In this document: positions 9,101-19,675 of the stretch, in pieces
How the letters are laid out: each line of letters begins with the position of its first letter
Numbering within the stretch: position 1 is the first letter of the stretch
From: Copromyces sp. CBS 386.78
Taxonomy: Eukaryota > Ascomycota > Sordariomycetes > Sordariales > Sordariaceae
NCBI GenBank assembly: GCA_030685235.1
Contig: MU839130.1
Coordinates: 62,001 to 126,000 of the forward strand
Direction: 5' to 3'
Length of the DNA stretch: 64,000 nucleotides
The notes under the pieces: model-generated
The model's database searches: none
What the model saw: the letters and a program-made list of their open reading frames with translations, nothing else
What the model was told of the DNA's origin: nothing
Translations under genes and position numbers: made by a program

Positions 9101-12100
9101 CCATCGTATGGGCAAGCAAGCACCCCTGGCGCGAGTTTGACTCAACCACGATCTGGTCCCACATGAAGCGGACACCATCTATCTGATGGTCCTTGATCCT
9201 CTGTCCAATCCGCTCATGGACATAGATCAAGGGAAGATCGTCGGATTCCTTGGTCTCGTTGATGATGAGACGTGACTTGTCACTCGGTAGTGATCCGGTT
9301 TCGGCAAGTTTCGCTCGCAATAGTTTACGGCGTTCGTCCATTTGTTTCAACAACGCCTTGGAATCGACTCGGAGCTTTTTTGCCTTTTCGTCGTGCTTGG
9401 GGCGTCGGCCTTTCTTCGCAGATGACAGAGGGAATTGGGAGGACAGCTCCTCCAAGTCTGAATCCAGATTCTCGGAATCGCTTGCGATATCCAGAGGGAT
9501 ATCTTGAGTTGCTTCCGGGGCTTCAGTGGAGGTCATCTCCGTTGGAGTGGGTGACTTGGCCCCAGAACGGAAATAGCGAACGCAACTCTGCAACAAGTTG
9601 AAAAACTCTTCAAACCGCGGATATTCCCGGTTGAGCTTTTGGCAGGTAACGCAACGAAGGGTAGTCGATCTAGTCTTCAGTCGTCCTTCGCTAAAGTCGG
9701 AATAGGTGAGAAATAGGAGGGCCAGAATGAGACTGATCGAGTCCGGATCGACATCGATCCTAGAGATCCCGGTGGCGGCTCGATCAATGAGTGGCTGAAT
9801 ATGCTCTTTCCATATCGCCTTATCTCCGCGATCTTGAACGGCATCAAAGATCTCCGACTGCCGCGAAGGTGACCAGCTCCAAAGAGCGGCAATCACAAGA
9901 CGTTCACCGTCCCTGTGCTTTGCCCAGAAATCCGTTCCATATTGACCGATAGTATCAACATCAGTTAGAGGAGGAAGATTGGCAAGCTGGTCCACGTCGG
10001 CTGGTGAGGAGAGAATTTCGATAGGCTCTGTTGGGATTGTATGAATCAAGCGCTGAGGCGTTATTGGTTCAACCTTGCTTACCACCCCTGCCTCGTCATC
10101 ACCGGCAGGAAGTTGGGCAGGAGTATCTACTTCTTCTTCCGGCATTTGGTTCGTTGGCCGCTCCTCTGTCGTTGGATTCGACAGGCGGTCAGGCGTACTA
10201 GGTCGAGTAGATGGGTTAGTGTCCTTTGGGTCAATGTCCATATGATCCACCGGTGAAATATCATCCTCGATAAACTGGTCCTCCTCCTCAGAATCACTCG
10301 TTAAGAGTTCTTCATCGCTTGCGAGGGTCTCTCTTTCCTTCTCGGGTTCTGGCTTCAGCCTGGGAAGTGTTGAAGGCTTGGGCGGCTCATGAGGGTTCTT
10401 GAGCAACACAATTAGCCAAGTTTGGTATTTTCTGTCGTAGACACTCTCTTCCAAAAACCCTTCAGCCTTGACCTCGATCTTGTCCTCTTTGAACCATGTC
10501 TGATCAAGAAGCTCTTCCTTGATACTCCGAAGTCGGACTTCGAGGCTTCTGAGCTGGTTTTTCGCGAAGGTGATGTGGCTTTCACGGGTACGGTTTCGCC
10601 GGGCGTCCTGCCATAGCTTCCAGGCCCTTCGTTCGAACTTGGGCCTCTTGACCTTCTCCCAACGGACTTCTAGTCTCTGGATGGCATCCTGTATCGCCTC
10701 CTCGGCCTGATCTTTACCTAGCTCTTGAGACTTCTTTTTGCTCTCACGAGCTTTCCGTTCTTTCTCCTCCTCTTCGTACTCTCGGTATGTTTCCGAATCT
10801 ACCGACATGCCGTCATCATCCTCTCCAAAATCCAAGATGACCTCCTCGTCCTCATTCACTGAAGGGCTGCGTTTGCGAAAGAATTTTCTCATAACCCGAG
10901 CCACTTGTAGGGCGCGCGCTGGTGGTACCGCAGCAGGCCTGACCCAGTTGAACTCCTCTCTGACCTTATTGTCAACGCCATCATTATCATCATCAGACTC
11001 GAAGTTGTACGGGAGACTTGTGATGTCCTCTGAGCGCAGAGCGGAAGACCCAAGATAACTGAACTTTGGAACCTCGGCGTCCAAAAACCGATCGAAGTTG
11101 ACATCGGAAGGGAAGGTGCTCGTTGGAAGGGTAACCGAACGGAAAGAAGCTCCAGTCTGAGAGGATGGAATGTCGAGCAGAGGGTCGTAGAACATGTCAC
11201 CTTCTGTGGGGATAAAAGTCCTCGCTTGAGCTGGGGTAGCTGTCGATACAATGGTAGGAGCAATCCTCCTCCTTTTAGGAGGGCGCTCTGAATCCCTCGA
11301 GGGCTCCTCGGTATCTTGTCGAAGGCCACTGTCCAAAACGCGCTGCTCTGGTGATCCTGGTGGCTGGTCAGGAATACCGGACATTTGAACATCCTGCGCT
11401 TGCTCTGTAGGGGCGGCATGCTGGCTTATGACACCCTCCATCGGCGTCGGCGCCACGGCAGGAGAATCTGTCACAACAGGAGCCGTCTCAGAAGCGGGAC
11501 GACTGACCACCCCAGCGGTTGGCTCGGAAGTGGCATCATTGAGCACAGCAGGACTCGCCTCCGCAGATGTGCTGTTGACTATAACAGGGCTTGCCTCGGT
11601 AGCTGCATTGCCGACTGTAGCGGGACTCGCCTCCGTAACTGCGCTGTCGACTTCAGCAGGACTCGGCTCAGAGACGAGACCGTCGATCGCCGCGGTAGTC
11701 GGCTCTGGGATGCACCTATCGACGAGAGCAGGTGTCGGCTCAGAGTGATTCAGAGGATCCGGCTTGATGGCCGGAGTCGCACTAGGCGGACATGTCGGAA
11801 GGTCGATTTCCCTCTTTTGTCGATAATATTTCGCACTTCTCTCCCGGAAATGCTTGATGGCTTTGCTTATGGATAAATGGTGTGCAGCCCTTTTGATACC
11901 TAGCGTTTCCCAGAACGTAGACCAACCGAATTCATCTGCGTATGTGAGGAGAGTCTCTCCATCGACCCCGAGGTCCCGCAGCTGAAATGCAAGGCGTTCC
12001 GGGTCGGGTAGCTTATGCGGAGCAGGCGCATCCCATGTACGCTCCGGGGTGCATAGCTCTTTGACCACCCGCTCAATATCCCAGTCGAACGGTTCATTTT

Positions 12101-12116
12101 CGTTAAGCTCGGCCAT
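6196..12116 (-). CDS. SNF2-family chromatin-remodelling ATPase, RAD54/ATRX-like
   Basis: DNA-dependent ATPase of the Swi2/Snf2 superfamily, about 1951 aa, presumably nuclear. Exons are 12116..6525 and 6459..6196; the intron (GTACGC donor, CTAAC branch, AATAG acceptor) joins EHHRAS to HPPEPTADV in phase 0. I chose the ATG at 12116 (CACAATGGC context) over an in-frame one at 12167. A SAM-like helical segment lies at about residues 35-100. It is followed by a 12-residue tandem repeat (about 125-225) and charged coiled-coil-like stretches. The helicase core follows: motif I LLAHTMGLGKT near 1005, DEAH near 1131, and motif VI QAVGRAYRIGQRKEV near 1465. LAHTMGLGKT rather than ADEMGLGKT points to the RAD54/ATRX/ARIP4 branch. 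The C-terminus is a lysine-rich basic tail (KKKKKDKKDRREKRKKKRR), a likely nuclear localisation signal. The exact orthologue is unknown to me. Confidence 0.9.
11450..11760 (-). repeat. Coding minisatellite, 36-bp period, in the SNF2-family gene
   Basis: About eight imperfect tandem 36-bp units encoding 12-residue repeats of the type SEPSPAEVDSAV / TEASPATVGNAA / AEASPAVLNDAT. The period is exact in DNA between about 11585 and 11730, and units differ by point changes only. The regular repeat also keeps antisense frames open here, which explains the spurious plus-strand open frames. Confidence 0.85.
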
Positions 12117-14038
12117 TGTGCAGGCGCCAAACGGGTTTCTGATGCTGATGGAGGCAGTCATTAGCATCGTACCAAATATGCTTAGACAATCAGAAAGGAG
12201 AGCCTTACAAATGTGGAAGGAACCTGTGTTGGATCAATGGCCTAGCCGTTCACTCTTTTCCTTGACGACCGGATATTGTTCTGCCACTTGAGGGAAAGCT
12301 GAAAGAATTGCGAGTTAGTGTCGGTAATAGGGCCGGCTCAGGGCGATTTTGACGGTGGTCCTGCTTTTGGCGTTTAGTAACCCGATTTGGTCTCTCGAAA
12401 GCGCGTATGGGGAAATTCTCTGGGTGTCTGCTCGAGGCGCAAAGACCCCAACAACTCGCAGCGGGAGGGGAAGGATGATGCTGGGATTGGTGACGAAGGA
12501 AAGAGAAAAACCGATATATATATATATCGCGAGGAAGGTGGAAAACAATGACAAATTGAGCAGTGAAGGGCGAACTGAGATTCAGGCGCTAAATCACACT
12601 CGAGGACCTGATTTGCGGCCATATATCAGAAAGAAACGAGGTGTGTGGGGGTGGGGGCGGTTAGTTGGATGAAACAGAAATCCAAACGGGCGTCATATGG
12701 TCTAGAATAGGGGGCAGGTCTGCCTTGGGCCATGACAATGGGAGCCGTGAATGAAGCGTGAATGAAGGCGATGTCTGACATGATGCTCAGATTGGGCTTG
12801 AATGTGAGATTGCGAGGCGCAGTAGCAGTTGCCACTCAACACCTGCTCCGCTCGGTGTCGCGATCAGGGAGAACAAGGTGAAAGGGGTAGGTTTCCCTGA
12901 ACCTAAACAGTCGAAGGCCAATTGATATGACCGCGATGATTTCACACAACAATAAAAACTTACTCGCCGATGGTGAGCGCATCTGCTGATAATCCTCGTC
13001 TTACACAGCAGATGCCTCGCCTTGAAGCAGCTTGCGCGCGGCTGATGGCGTCGATGGCCGGATGCGTAAAACAAAGCTGAAGTTGAGGTGATGTCTGGAT
13101 AAAGTCTGGCCGACGGGTCTTGCCAGACGGGACGGGACGGCGGGGAACCTTGGGAGTCTCGGGCGGCCTGGTTGCTGCGGTTTCCGACACGCCGAACGCG
13201 AAGTCACGTTATCCGTTAGGCTACACTCGCTGGATTTCGATAGCTCGTAATCAGCTGTTCGTAATCTACCGCAATACAATGTTAATTACACGAAGCACAA
13301 CGTTGACGATTCGGATGAAGACAAGGACTGTCTGTATGCTGCCTGGTAAGATACTTGTAAGTTACGTTTCATCTTGCAAACCGCCTAGTTGTGCCTGCCA
13401 CATTGGCGTCTCATCCACTAAAAGAGGGGCATCAAAGTTCCAGGGGTGCAAGAGAACTGCTGGAATTCTATGCGTAATGTAACAGAATCATCCCAGGTCA
13501 AGAAAAGATGGAAGCTTACAAATTCAAGTTGACAGATTCGAAGAAAAGGGACAATTGCGTGATATATGGTGTATTCAAGACATGGTCAAATACGTCCCGT
13601 CTCAAAAGATCACATTCAAACAGCCAAGAAATAGGTAGAGCTACAGACAACCTCGCGCATACTAAACCTGCAGTTCCGTGACAGTGGACAGTGACAGCGC
13701 CCCACTAGATACTTCCACTTGGGATTCGTTTTACTTCCGCAGACGGCTTCATCCATCATCCCATCTTCTCCCCAGCATCGTTGGCATCTCCAGCCGGTGT
13801 AAACGCACAACAAGTAAGTCATGTCACCTCGTGGACACACTTGAAAATATGGATTAAGGGTTTTGTGAGCAAGCCTCAACTCCATACACAATGGCTCTTG
13901 GAAGATTCATTGTCTATGACCACTTCCAAGATGATGCCATTCACACTAGTCTCTTCAGTCAACAGTGACCCCTCAAATTATCTATACAGAGCATTCCAAC
14001 TAACCCTCATCATACAAGAATAAAAATTAAAAGCCACA
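12117..14038. promoter_or_regulatory. Divergent intergenic region between the SNF2 gene and glutathione synthetase
   Basis: A 1.9 kb gap with genes transcribed away on both sides, so it should hold both promoters and 5' leaders. I see a short (AT)n run at 12513-12527 and a GACGG-type repeat near 13125-13140. None of the open frames, including one of 120 codons at 13120-13482, resembles a protein I know. Confidence 0.5.
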
Positions 14039-15694
14039 ATGTCTTCCATTACTCAGGGTTCATACCCTCCTGTTCTCCAAGATGCCGAAAGGGAAAGACT
14101 TGTGCAAGTCGTCAAGGACTGGACTGTAGCCCACGGCCTCACTGTGCGCCCACCACCTGCCATCGCCGGTAACGACGCCGAAGGCATTCTCGCCACGAGT
14201 GCTCCCGTTACCCTCTTTCCCAGCCCCTTTCCTAAGAGCTGCTTCGAGGAGGCAAAGGCCATTCAAACTACGTATAACGACCTGTATGCTCTTATCAGCC
14301 AGGATGAGGAGTTCCTCACGGAGATGGTTAAGGAGTATGTCTGGTCTCATCGACGGTAGATGTCGTTCACTTTCACTGATAAATCTTCAAGGGTTGCTGG
14401 CGGCGATGAGTTCATTGCCAACTTATGGAATGTCCACCTCCGCGTGAAGAAGGAGGGCTATGTTCAAGTAAGTAATTGCAACATCATAATCTTGGATGAA
14501 CAACATACTCACCACTCATGCCGGTAGAACCTCGCCCTAGGCCTCTTCCGCTCCGACTACATGGTTCACCAAGACGAGTCCTCCCTGCAAATCAAGCAAG
14601 TCGAATTCAACACCATCGCCTCCTCCTTCGGCGGCCTGTCCACCCAGACCTCCCTCCTTCACAAACACCTCGCCCAGCACGAGTACCCCCTCCTCTCATT
14701 TTCCGCTTTCGCCATGAACCTCGACCTCCCCTCCAACGACTCCGCAGCCGGTCTCGCCGCCGGTCTCCGCGCCGCCTTCGACGCCTACGGCCCTTCCACC
14801 CTCGGCCACCCAACATGCGTCCTCTTCCTCACCCAGTCTGGCGAGCGCAACGTCTTCGACCAGCGCCACCTCGAATACGCTCTTTCGTCTTCTGGCTCAG
14901 TGCCAGTCTTCCGCCTCCCCTTCTCCGAAATCCTCACCCACACCACCATCGCCCCCACCGCCCAGCGCCAACTCCTCTACACCCTCCCCAGCAACCCCTC
15001 CCTCGTCTTCGAGGTAGCAGTCGTCTACCTCCGCGCCGGCTACGGACCCGGCGACTACCCCACCCAACAAGCGTGGGAAGCGCGCTACCAGATCGAGCGG
15101 TCCAACGCCGTCTGCTGTCCCACGGTGCTTACCCAGCTGGCGGGGATGAAAAAGGTGCAGCAAGTCCTTGCCACCCCTGAAGAGTCGAACACCAACTCCG
15201 TCCCTTCGGCTCTCGCCAAGTTCATGTCCCCCACCTCTGAAAAGACCCAGCGCTTGCTCAAGACATTCACCAACATTTATCCGCTGGATACCTCCCCCTC
15301 CGGTCTGCACGCCCGGGCACTCGCCACCTCCCCCACGGGCTGCCAGAAATACGTCATGAAGCCCCAGCGCGAAGGCGGCGGCAACAACTTTTATCGGTCA
15401 GCAATCCCGGAGCAGCTCAAGACCATTCCGGAGGAACACTGGAACAGTTTCATCCTCATGGAGATCATCGAGCCGCCTGCGCTGGCAAACAGTATCCTGA
15501 GGAACGGTGCCGTGGAACAGGGAGGCGTGATTTGTGAGTTGGGTGTTTATGGTACTTGTTTGTGGGATCAGAGCAGTGGGGAGGTCAAGTTCAATGAGGA
15601 GGCGGGTTACTTGTTGAGGACGAAGGGGGATAAGAGTGAGGAGGGAGGAGTGGCGGCGGGGTACGGGTGTATGGATAGTGTAGCCCTCGTTTAA
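14039..15694 (+). CDS. GSH2: Glutathione synthetase (eukaryotic GSS family)
   Basis: ATP-grasp enzyme joining gamma-glutamylcysteine and glycine to make glutathione; cytosolic. Exons are 14039..14334, 14392..14467 and 14528..15694 (512 aa). Introns are 57 and 60 bp with GTATGT and GTAAGT donors, and the joins read MVKE-VAGGDEFIANLW and EGYVQ-NLALGLFRSDYM. Family marks: the segment around HQDESSLQIKQVEFNTIASSF (substrate-binding domain), the glycine-rich loop KPQREGGGNN near residue 402, and the conserved C-terminal glycine motif GGVAAGYGCMDSVALV. Length is typical (about 475-510 aa). The start context CACAATGTC is good. It is convergent with VPS45, with 264 bp between the stops. Coding-strand composition in the third exon is strongly C-biased at third positions, as in well-expressed fungal genes. 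Confidence 0.96.
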
Positions 15695-15958
15695 GTGCCG
15701 AAGGTGATGGGTGTCTTGATAGATAATGGTGAGGTGGCGGGGTGTATATGGGAATGGATGGTTAGAGAAGTATTGCCAATGTCCAGTGTCTTCACGCGCG
15801 TATAGAGATGTAGATACCGCCAACCGTATCCATCTAGAGATATTTACCATCACCAACTATCCCATCAAGATCATGATACCATGCTGTCTCGCTCCGCGTC
15901 CGCTAATTACGCCTCCCCATTATCGTATCTCCTGTACTCCCTACTCATCAATACCGCC
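15695..15958. other. Short convergent gap
   Basis: 264 bp between the stop codons of glutathione synthetase (+) and VPS45 (-). The two 3' UTRs probably share or overlap in this space. Confidence 0.6.
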
Positions 15959-17797
15959 CTACCTCCTCCCCTGCGGCCCCACCTCCGGCCACCCCCCAAC
16001 AGCCTCCTCCACCTCCTCCAAAAAGCTCTGCGCATTATGCACCGTCGTACCCCCCAACACCACCCTGACGCCCGGTACACTCGCATTAATCTCGGCCACC
16101 ATCTTCGCCTCCTCATACGTCGCTCCGCCAATGATGAACACAATGATATCCTGCGGCTTATCCCTCGTCGACCCGCCACCGTCCACAAACGGATACTGCT
16201 GCTCCCGCAGCTTGCCCTTGACCAGGTTCTGCAGCGTCGTCTCCAGCAAGGGGGAGTGCTGCGTGTACACGTTCTCGACGCCCTTGAGCACCTTGAACCG
16301 GTTGCCGGCCCCGCCGAAGATTCCTGTGGACTCGAAGATGTCCGCGATACCGCCTACGCCGGAGCCGGAGCCGCCGGTGGTGGCGTGCAACGAGGAGTGG
16401 TAGGCCAGAAGCTTGGCGACGCGGTCGGAGCGGCGGGTGGGAACGCCGCCGGCGGCGGAGAGAAGGTCGACGAGCATGGGTAGCTGGCTTGAGGGCGATT
16501 TGGAGTAGCGGAGGGCGTAGAGGGCGACGAGGATGACTTTGTTGTCCGGGGTTACGGTGGGGGATTGGATTAGTCTTTGGATGTTCTGTGAGATTGGGAG
16601 TGTCAGTATACGGCTACCTATGATAAGATGGAAGGTGAGGCTCGGCTTTACCTTGAGGTCGGCGGCATGGTTATCATTGCAAGCTAAGCTTTGCTCAACC
16701 TCACTAACTTCGAGTAGACTCTGTGCTCCGACTCTCCTGCTTAGCTCGGAGACCAAGGTGACGTGTTTGCTGACGTTTCCGGATAGCTTCCTGAATTCGG
16801 GGTACTCCTCGATGAACCGCTTCATGTCGGATATGGACTCGAGGTTGGCGTTATTCTGCGTCTTGGACTGGTACTGTGACACGTATTCCTTGATGTTGCC
16901 GCCCAGGTCGCCGAAATTGAGGTACATGTTCTTCTGGAAGAAGGGATCTTGGTCCTGTGAGAGGACAATCTCCTTCAGCTCGGCACGGATTTCGGGGACA
17001 TCACTGAGGTCGACTCGGCCGTTGTGAATGCCAAGTAGGTGATGTACCATGGCTTGGTATGTCCATTGTGTGAGTAGTGGCGTAATGGGGTCCTCTCGTC
17101 TGTCCAAGATCATGAGAATCGGTGGCGTGTCGACCTTGCGAAAGTCGAATAGCTGGTCCTCCTGGGTCATGCAATATCGGACCTCGGATGCGAGCTTCTT
17201 TGCTAGAGGGCTGCTCTTTTGGTACCTGATCAGGGGCTTCTTCTTGAGTGATAACAAGACTGCAATGACGCCTTCGGTGCACCGTTGTAAGGAGTCGGTG
17301 TTCCAGGTATCGGGACTGCCGCTCCATATCCGATTCATAGGTAGGGACATGTTGAGTGAGAACAAGTCGGTGTTGATAACGACGTAATCCATGAAGTACT
17401 CCTGCACCACCTTCACCACCTCGTGGTCATCGGCTTCCGCTAGCCGTTCAAGAGCCGACTTTTTGACAACGTTGCTGAAGTAGAGGTGGTACTCTCCGTA
17501 CTTGGGGTCTCGTAGCTCGTCGATTAACAGGCCGATGGTGTCGGGATGTGGCCTCACGAAACAGAGACAGCGCATATGCCTCATCTTTTCCCGTTTAGGA
17601 TTGTCCAGCCGATCGGTAAGATAGACTTCATGGTTGAGAAGGGTTGATACAGTGACGGCGGCCGAGATGCAGGGAACAGTGTCCTTGTCCAGCAAGAGCA
17701 TCTTCATCTTGGCCGACGGCGCAGCGGCAGTCCCGGCGTTTTCACCGACCGTCACCATCTTGGTCACATAACCGGATGCTGCCTGTATCAAATCCAT
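15959..17797 (-). CDS. vps45: Vacuolar protein sorting protein 45 (Sec1/Munc18 family)
   Basis: SM-family protein that binds Tlg2/syntaxin-16-type SNAREs and supports fusion in trans-Golgi to endosome traffic. Exons are 17797..16652 and 16585..15959 (590 aa). The start MDLIQAASGYVTKMV and the KMLLLDKDTVPCISAAVT segment match the VPS45 N-terminus. Other SM-family marks are FVRPHPDTIGLLIDELRDPKYGEYHLYFSN, MILDRREDPITPLLTQWTYQAMVHHLLGI and the C-terminal IIVFIIGGATYEEAK. The 66-bp intron 16651..16586 (GTAAAG ... CACAG) has a length divisible by three and no in-frame stop, so an unspliced reading also stays open. I remove it because VPS45 proteins run directly from the NDNHA-DLK region into NIQRLIQSP. 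The short glycine-rich GGSGSGVGG insertion is ordinary for fungi. Confidence 0.95.
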   Translation of the reverse strand: MDLIQAASGYVTKMVTVGENAGTAAAPSAKMKMLLLDKDTVPCISAAVTVSTLLNHEVYLTDRLDNPKREKMRHMRCLCFVRPHPDTIGLLIDELRDPKYGEYHLYFSNVVKKSALERLAEADDHEVVKVVQEYFMDYVVINTDLFSLNMSLPMNRIWSGSPDTWNTDSLQRCTEGVIAVLLSLKKKPLIRYQKSSPLAKKLASEVRYCMTQEDQLFDFRKVDTPPILMILDRREDPITPLLTQWTYQAMVHHLLGIHNGRVDLSDVPEIRAELKEIVLSQDQDPFFQKNMYLNFGDLGGNIKEYVSQYQSKTQNNANLESISDMKRFIEEYPEFRKLSGNVSKHVTLVSELSRRVGAQSLLEVSEVEQSLACNDNHAADLKVKPSLTFHLIIGSRILTLPISQNIQRLIQSPTVTPDNKVILVALYALRYSKSPSSQLPMLVDLLSAAGGVPTRRSDRVAKLLAYHSSLHATTGGSGSGVGGIADIFESTGIFGGAGNRFKVLKGVENVYTQHSPLLETTLQNLVKGKLREQQYPFVDGGGSTRDKPQDIIVFIIGGATYEEAKMVAEINASVPGVRVVLGGTTVHNAQSFLEEVEEAVGGWPEVGPQGRR

Positions 17798-18344
17798 CTT
17801 GGGCGATTAAGTGTTGTGATTCTGGGCTTTGGGGTTTCGACGAGGTTCGAATCAGTAGAATAGGCGTCACGTCCCGCGCAATCACAATGCTTCCGGACTC
17901 CTGAGCCCGCCAATGGTTTCCGGGGCTCGAACGTATATACAAGCAACGTACGGCACCGGTTATCGGCCAAGCCAGAGCCCGGACTGTTTTCCACTTCGAG
18001 CCTAGTTAGGAAGGATATGTCAAAGAGTTATTGAAATATGGTGTTCGGTTGAAGCTTGTCATGTTTTGATGACGGGAAGCTTGACTCAAAGCTCAGGGTT
18101 GATGGAGGGGGTTAATTAAGTTGATGAAAGGAGGGTTACATGTGCAAGTCGCGGGACAAGGGTGCCTGGAGGTTGCGGCTGCAGTGCGTCTTGCACAGCT
18201 AACCCTAGCCCGTGCGACGTCACCAAACTGATAAAATGATGGAACCTTGCTGGTTTTCTTTTTGGAGATGCAGACGCAGCCCAAAGCAGCTCTCCAAACA
18301 TCGAACGGGCAGATGCTTTCTTCGCCTCGATAACCCCAAGAAAT
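17798..18344. promoter_or_regulatory. Divergent promoter region of VPS45 and MMM1
   Basis: 547 bp separate the two start codons, which point away from each other, so both promoters and leaders must fit here. I cannot identify a specific factor site with confidence. Confidence 0.5.
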
Positions 18345-19675
18345 ATGGCCGACATTTGCCCAGCAAGGTCGGAGCCTACGTGAGTCCAAATCGTCCACAA
18401 GAACCACCCCGCTGCACCCGGCCCTCATAACCAACTGACTGACGAACAACCGCGTCTGACAGCTTGTCCTTTACGCAGGGTCTCATCCTCGGCCAGCTGT
18501 CGGTGGTGCTCTTGCTCGCCGCCTTCATCAAGTTCTTCATATTTGGTGACCCTCCCTCGCCCGAAGTCGTCGCCTCGATCCGCGCTACCGACCGAAGATC
18601 TCGAACGTTAGCACACAAGAAATCGATCCTCGGCCTACGAGAAACCAATGCGCTCCAGCTTGTGCAGAACCCAGCTCTAAACAAGAAGCATGTGTTGCGC
18701 CCTGGTCCTCCCACCTTGACAACCGGGTCCATCCTCAGCAAAACATACTACAAGGTCGACAGCCATCAGCCAGAAAGTCTCGACTGGTTCAACGTGCTGA
18801 TCGCCCAAACCATTGCCCAATTCCGCAGCGACGCCCAACACGACGATGCGATCCTCTCCTCCCTGAGCAAGGCGCTCAACGGTACCGCCCGACCCGACTT
18901 CCTAGACGAGATCAAAGTGACAGAACTTAGCCTGGGCGAAGATTTTCCCATCTTTAGCAACTGTCGCATCATCCCGGTGGACGAAGATGGCCTTAGCTTC
19001 GGAACCGGCAAGGCTTTCGACGCTAATATGGCCACGAGAGAAGGCGCGCGTCTTCAAGCCAGAATGGACGTTGACCTTAGTGACATGATCACCCTGGCTG
19101 TAGAGACAAAGCTGCTGCTCAACTATCCCAAGAGACTCAGCGCCGTTCTCCCTGTGGCCCTGGCTGTTTCGGTTGTTAGGTTCAGCGGCACACTGTCCAT
19201 ATCGTTCATCCCCAGCAACCCGTCCAACAACGAGCCCGCGAAGATGATCTTTACATTCCTCGATGACTATCGTCTGGACTTTTCCATTCGCAGTCTCTTG
19301 GGCAGTCGCTCAAGGCTGCAGGATGTCCCCAAGATTGCACAGCTCGTCGAATCACGTCTTCATCGGTGGTTCGATGAGCGGTGCGTGGAGCCGAGGTTCC
19401 AGGAGATTGCTCTACCTAACATGTGGCCTCGCAAGAAGAATACCCGCGGCGGCGATGAGACCATCTCAGATGTGGAAAGGTCCATGAGCAAGGCCAAAGG
19501 AGTGGATATCGCTAAGGACGTGAGAGAGGAGGCTCGGAAAGAGATCGAAGCCGAAGCGCATGGAGGCGCCGACAGAGTGCCAGACTCGCTAAGATATAGG
19601 CATCGCCCGAGGGCAGAGGAGGAGTTTCCCGGAGCCGGGTCCATGCCTGGGTCCATGCCTGGTTCTATGCCGTGA
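18345..19675 (+). CDS. mmm1: Maintenance of mitochondrial morphology protein 1 (ERMES subunit, SMP domain)
   Basis: ER-anchored subunit of the ER-mitochondria encounter structure, which tethers the two organelles and moves phospholipids. Exons are 18345..18379 (35 nt) and 18463..19675 (415 aa). The first exon encodes MADICPARSEP, and the join gives T12 then LSFTQGLILGQLSVV, as expected for the family. The single transmembrane helix is at about residues 18-39 (GLILGQLSVVLLLAAFIKFF). A short linker leads to the SMP lipid-transfer domain from about residue 85 to 330 (ESLDWFNVLIAQTIAQFR, RMDVDLSDMITLAVETKLLLNYP, FTFLDDYRLDFSIRSLLGSRSRLQDVPKIAQLVESRLHRWF as separate blocks). The tail is charged and ends in three tandem GSMP units. 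The 83-bp intron has a GTGAGT donor and a GACAG acceptor. The gene is divergent from VPS45. Confidence 0.95.

Noticed and set aside
12116..12167. Upstream in-frame ATG as start of the SNF2-family protein
   Set aside because: The context at 12167 is weak, while the ATG at 12116 lies in CACAATGGC; the 17 extra residues look like translated leader. Not fully excluded.
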